Of a stretch of DNA of 64,000 nt, positions 59,440-64,000 are shown one piece after another. Positions within the stretch are counted from its first letter, which is position 1. Each line of letters starts with the position of its first letter. Location of the stretch: positions 1 to 64,000 of the forward strand of contig JABYQU010000057.1 of assembly GCA_022264855.1 (NCBI GenBank). Direction: 5' to 3'. The position numbers were made by a program, and so were the translations under genes. The DNA is from Lenzites betulinus. Taxonomy: Eukaryota; Basidiomycota; Agaricomycetes; Polyporales; Polyporaceae. Below the pieces are notes generated by a model. That model did not search any database. It was not told the origin of the DNA and saw only the letters and a list, made by a program, of their open reading frames with translations.

Positions 59440-61097
59440 ATGAGTGCGAAGTTGACCGTGACGATGACAAACGCGACTGAGGAAACTCTGAGGAGCCGCC
59501 TGTTGAACGTCAACCTCTGTTTCGTCAAAGAAATGTCGACGCGATGGAGGTATAACCCATTATGCATATTATCAGACGTGTGAGTGAAATCGGCTTTCAG
59601 CTTGTCCGTATATAGCTGACATGGAGGCTTAGGATGTTATGGTAACTACACTGACTTTGGGCCGTTTCTCATGATCACGTATGTGTGCTTGAGCAAACAC
59701 TGTTATTCTGACCGGTATGCTACATATTCATCTGTTTGGAATGTGTTATGAATGAATGTCATCACTCTAGTGCTTGTTTCTGTGAGTGGCCAGCTCTGGG
59801 AATGCATCTTGGAAACTGAAATAGCGTTAGATCCTCTCACACAGGTTCTCGGCCATAAACGACGACGCAGCCGCCGAGGTATCTATCTATATGCTTTGAC
59901 TTGAATTGCTTCCTGAAGCCAATTTATGTAATCCAGGCGATGTTCCGCCGCATCGTCTCGACGATACAAGGGTGCGTTTCGCATACACACCCCCGGGCCA
60001 TGACATTCCATTGACATTGACTGTCGCGTAGCGTAAAAGCAGACTCACTATTCTTTTATCAGCCAGTGAACCTCGTTGCGCTATGCATGCATCATGCTTC
60101 CCGCAAGCTACGTTCTCCGTCCACGGTGGTTGCACAAGGTATACCTCCATTGCCCACTTTGCTTACATATCTCGCCATCTGAAACGACTCAGCTGCAGTG
60201 GGTGTTCCTAGCATTCGCGCGTTCTCACCTTCGCCTGACGTCAAACTAGCCTTTTTCGAAGGCCTCACTGGCCCCGACGCAGACATCGACGCAGTAAGTC
60301 CCGCGCGGTCAGCAGGCATCAACACGTCCGGCTCACTGAGATCTTCGAGCTCGAAGAGGAGTTGGAGAGAGAGCGCTAGACATGGAAGAGGCAGACGACG
60401 TTCCCCCGATAGACATCGTCCGCCAACGCCGGCTCTCGCAGATGTCTCGCAGACGCGCCTCCCAGTCCTCTTCACAGCACCAACGGCGTCCGTCGATATC
60501 AGGCTTTACCACCGGGCGTTCGATACCGCACATCCCGCCTTCGCCTCTCCAACACGAACAGGCCGGGCCGTCTTTGCCCCAAAGCCAGAGTCAAAGATCA
60601 CATCAACCGGCGCCACATGGTAGCAACAGCAACCGCCCCCGCAGATTGCGGTCCCCCGCACGCGCGTCAACTCGGTGTTCACGCGTTCACGCGTGGCCTC
60701 GAGCCCGCTCGCGCAGATCTTTCTGCCGCTCATCGACCTCTACCCCGGCGGTGCAGACGACTCGAAGATGCCCTTCGAAGGCGGCGGGACTCAGCTACGG
60801 CCCCACGATGCGCCGCCGCCTCTCGTCGATGCACGTGGTCGCGAACCCTCCGCGGCGCGGGTGCACGTACTCGGACAGCCCGGACGAGCGCGGGGAAGCG
60901 CTAGTGTGGGAGTGGCGGGGGGTGCGCCGGTGGAACCCCGTGAGACGGCGAGGGATGTTGAGACAGAGGCAGAGGCGGGGGAGGGGGCGCGCGCCGAGCG
61001 ATCGGAGTGGGTGCGGCGATGAGAGGGAGGCATCGAGGCACAGCAGAAAAGTTTGGAGGACCTGCTCGTCCAGATCTGCGACGGCCTCAGCAAGTGA
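59440..61097 (+). pseudogene. decayed, internally deleted copy of YVC1
   Basis: The copy starts MSAKL-like at 59440 in the same position relative to the VPS5 copy. It keeps the 9-nt exon GATGTTATG (59633-59641). Then it jumps within a few bases to sequence matching the late membrane region (CGTTTCTCATGATCACGTAT, original near 39765), losing about 2.1 kb including most of the channel. Further matches are INDDAAAEAMFRR, VKADSLF, LAFFEGLTGPDADIDA, MEEADDVPPIDIVRQRRLSQ and SSSQHQRRPSISGFTTGRS. The 3' tail has frameshifts and deletions, then the same Ser-Lys-stop end at 61095-61097. Clearly non-functional. Confidence 0.9.
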
Positions 61098-61560
61098 GCG
61101 CGCCCAGGCGTGTTCCGGTGAGAAGACCGATTGCAGGTCCCTGGGCGACCGAAGGGGACACGCGATTGCCGTTTGCGTCGACCATGGGGGGTTGGATCGA
61201 GGGCGGCGGTGGGGCGGGCGGGGTCGCTTTTGTGCGGAGCGGCTCGGACGGAGGCTCTGAGAGCCGCGGACGTTCACGAGCCTTGCCTGAGGGCGCTCCA
61301 GGTCCTTTGCGCAGACGCCGGGGCGTGCGACAGGGCCCCTGCGGCGCACACAAGAATGAGTGTCAGATTCCGTGGGCATGTCGGCATCGGAACACAGCGC
61401 GAGGTGTATTCTCGCGACAGCGAAGGCGCCACAACGCAGACACTAACACCCTCTGGGCTCGGCCTGTGCGAGGTTGGAAGGGCCGACGGGGAGAAGCACG
61501 CCCATGGGGCACGCACGGGCTCTCCCGCAGCAGGCTTTGCAGAGAGAGTTTGAACACACG
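61098..61560. other. duplicated 3' flank of YVC1
   Basis: Shares short stretches with 41628-42030, including GAATGAGTGTCAGATTCCGT and a GGATCG-GGGCGGCG context. This shows that the duplication ran past the YVC1 stop codon. Confidence 0.65.
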
Positions 61561-61711
61561 TCCTCACATCAATGCATCACGCCCTGGGGACTGCGCGGCC
61601 GAGCAGCGTTTGTGGTACCGACCACTCGGTAGCCGTTTTGACCGACAGAGCGGCTGGCCGTCGTCTCCGACATTATACTTGAAGGCATCAACTCTTGGGG
61701 ATTTGGATGTG

Positions 61712-61719
61712 TATAAAAG
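61712..61719 (+). promoter_or_regulatory. TATA box of the velvet gene
   Basis: TATAAAAG, 157 bp before the velvet start codon and about 150 bp beyond the end of the duplicated pseudogene segment. Confidence 0.65.
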
Positions 61720-61868
61720 ACCTCGCACAGCGAAAATAACAGAACAGATTCTGTTGAGGTAAATCGTCCTCGCTTTTCCATTCCCCTCCAGTTCACCCAC
61801 ATACGTTCTCAGCACACAGCCACAATACACATCTACTCGTTCAAGCATATCAACATCGACCAGCAAAT

Positions 61869-63375
61869 ATGGGAAGCATTGAAATGGTGAGTGCTCGTCG
61901 TGTCATACCTTTCCCTCCCTACCCATCTCATTTTCCTCTTCGCGCCAGGGTTCGCCCGCACCTAACACCGGGACCGTATCCACGATCAACCAGCGTATAA
62001 TATTCAGCACCGGCGTATTCGCAGGCCGCACGATCCGCCTCGAGCTGCAGGAGATCCAACAAGCCGAACTCGGCTTGAAGTACGCACAGACCCGGCTTTC
62101 TCCTGTCATCACCACTCGCACACGGTGTTCCCAGAGACGTCTGCAGTTCCTAAATAGTCCCGGCGCGTTTCCCCCGGCGCGTTGTTGAGATTCACCGACG
62201 CCGGCACAAACAAGGTCCCCCTCGACCCGCCCCCCGTCGTGCTCTGCCGCTTCTTCGACATCCTCTACAACGACGCCGGGTTCGCGTACGAGCAGGAGGC
62301 CGACCCCGCGAACGTGGTGAGCATTTTGCCCCCATATTCCTGTCCGGTGTCGAGTGCGTGTTGATTGGGCCACAGGCGCTCGGGGCGATCTGCCATGTAG
62401 ATCTGTTCCCGGACCCCACTCAAATCGAACAGGAGCCCGTGCCGCGCACGACCGGCCGATTGGCGCAGACCGCCGCTGCCCCCAGAGTGCCTGATAGCGA
62501 TGATGGCGTTGTGGGTCCAGCGGGGCCCTCGCACATCGCAGGACAGCCGCTGCTCCAGCCCGACGGAGACGTCGTCGCGTGGATTGGCCACACCCCCGTG
62601 TACGAGGGCTCGAAGTGCACCGCGCTGCTCGTCGGCGCGACCGCCGTCCAGGCGGAGGTCGTCAACTACGCGGGTGCCAAGACGCTCGTCTTCGTCTTCT
62701 CTGTGAGTGCTCGCACTCTTTAGTCGTCAATGAAAGGCATCTATCGATGAACACCCGCTGATCTTTTCGCGCTATGTCACAGGATCTCGCTGTTTTGCTG
62801 CACGGAAGCTTTTTCCTCCGCTTCCGGGTCGCGAACGTGCTCATGCAGCCGGAAGGGTCCGCCTCGCACTGCCCTATCCTCGCCGAATGCTTCGGCCGCT
62901 CGTTCGCCGTGCACTCCGCCGCGACCTTCCCCGGGCGGCGCGCGCCGACGGCCCTCACAAAGGCATGTCCCGTCCCTCTCTTCCCCTTCTCACCTCCATC
63001 CGGGGCACGCACGTGCGCCGAGAACCGTATATATGCTGATACCGCTCGCAATATTGCCTTTCCCTTTCACTCTTTCCCCATTTCCTCCCTCTGCAGCACC
63101 TCGCACAGCAAGGCGTGCGCGTCGACATGCACGAGAGCAACGGGCACACCGCGCGCGCCCCGTCCCCCGAAGAGGTCCTCGCGCGCTTCCTCGGCGCCCC
63201 CGTCGTCGCCGCTAGCGCGTCCGCGCGGCGCACGCCCTCCCCCGAGGCGGGATACGTGCGCACGCCGTGGCCGAGCCCGCGCATGGTCGCGCACCCGCTG
63301 CCGGAGTTTGACGACGCGCAGGATGGCGAGAGCGGGGACGAGGACGGCGAGAGGAGCGACTCGCACTCGGAGTGA
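61869..63375 (+). CDS. velvet-domain regulator
   Basis: A fungal transcriptional regulator of development and secondary metabolism (velvet family: VeA, VelB, VosA, VelC). Exons 61869-61886, 61949-62079, 62190-62316, 62376-62702, 62783-62962 and 63097-63375 total 1062 nt, 353 residues. The velvet domain is visible as FAGRTIRLELQEIQQAELGL, then PLDPPPVVLCRFFDILYNDA, then ALGAICHVDLFP, then VFSDLAVLLHGSFFLRFRV and HCPILAECFGRSFAVHSAAT. A Pro/acid-rich loop interrupts the domain around residues 100-140. The intron before HLAQQGVRVDMHES begins with GC (62963) rather than GT. The acidic C-terminus ends DGERSDSHSE. The third-exon boundary (acceptor at 62188-62189) was chosen because it is the only one keeping frame. 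Subtype within the family is not assigned. Confidence 0.9.
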
Positions 63376-64000
63376 GGTCCGCGCTGCCACTTCAAAGCTT
63401 CACGTCGCGTGTCCGTGCCCCTAGGCCTCCCCCTGATACTCTGCGCTCTTCTTTTTCTATATTTCTCCTATGGGCTATGTGGTTTCTTTTCTGGGCCATT
63501 GTACAATTGTGGGGTTCCTATCTCCCGAGTCGCGGCTTGGTTGCTCCGTGGCAGTTCTTCTCCCTCTTTCTCTCTCTCGCCTTCAGCGCCCTTTCCGGCC
63601 CGTGCTCCTGCACGCGTACGTCGTACGTGCCTTTAAAAGCGCGAAGCTGGACCCTTTCGCGCCTGTTGTCGCTCTGTATCTGAGTCCCGCCCCGTTTGTG
63701 GTGCGATGAGCTCCGTCGTAGATAGAACACCGATATACATGGTTCTATCGTACCCGTGGTGCGAATAGCTACCGTCATTATTCGGCAAATATGGTATGAT
63801 GTGTTTAATACAACGATGCTCGCCTTCGTCGTCGTGGTAGAGACTGATCGAGGTGCTACTACTTAGCGGAAGGTGATCAAGGAAGAAGTGCGAGGCGCGG
63901 TCACGTGCTACTGAATGTCCGGATGTCCGTGACCGTGATCGCGACGCGCCCGCGCTCCTTGTCCAACTCCCGCGCCTGTGTGAGAAGCATCATATTCAAG
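63376..64000. other. velvet gene 3' flank; no gene seen
   Basis: Pyrimidine-rich 3' flank to about 63700, then unassigned sequence to the window end. No supported gene. Confidence 0.5.

Noticed and set aside
1..64000. tRNA, rRNA, CRISPR and prokaryotic operon signals
   Set aside because: No tRNA T-loop/anticodon arrangement, rRNA core or regularly spaced repeats were seen; the gene structure is eukaryotic throughout.

Overview
The window is nuclear DNA of a filamentous basidiomycete, most likely a wood-decay Agaricomycete (Polyporales-like; the order is inferred). The evidence is dense genes cut by many 45-70 bp GT-AG introns, mushroom-type small secreted proteins and Plavaka-type DNA transposons. 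No rRNA, tRNA or CRISPR was seen. Gene limits come from reading frames plus splice signals that restore conserved motifs.

Region 1 (1-8812): the 5' part of LIS1/nudF (dynein regulator, minus strand, cut by the window edge), a 427-bp MITE-like element, a cysteine-containing protein of unknown family, and an HSL-type alpha/beta hydrolase. Region 2 (8813-36869) is mainly a housekeeping block: PMT-family O-mannosyltransferase, splicing factor PRP4, an F-box-like gene, an APSES/ankyrin MBF transcription factor, sorting nexin MVP1, two tandem F-box-like paralogues, a cytochrome P450, sterol C-24(28) reductase ERG4, polyadenylation factor MPE1 and retromer-type sorting nexin VPS5. Several of these are head-to-head pairs with 0.2-0.55 kb shared promoters: PMT/PRP4, MBF/MVP1, ERG4/MPE1 and VPS5/YVC1.

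Region 3 (37415-45334): the TRP-like cation channel gene YVC1, split by a run of microexons, then two tandem genes for six-cysteine small secreted proteins with near-identical core promoters.

Region 4 (46152-56939): a Plavaka-family transposon with an apparently intact 1096-residue transposase (minus) and a divergent DUF6532-type gene (plus). A second element of about 4.0 kb with imperfect inverted termini sits in the transposase's second intron, exactly at the splice acceptor. It carries no transposase but does carry an intact-looking five-exon, 101-residue gene resembling the fungal HicA-like family. This nest is the most unusual part of the window.

Region 5 (58816-61560): a decayed, internally deleted second copy of the VPS5 5' end - shared promoter - YVC1 - downstream flank, about 20 kb from the original. 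It is followed by a velvet-domain regulator gene (61869-63375).

A recurring theme is extreme exon fragmentation. Exons of 9-23 nt carry essential residues in three unrelated genes (oxyanion-hole HGGGF of the hydrolase, I-helix AGADT of the P450, several parts of YVC1), and two introns use GC-AG borders.
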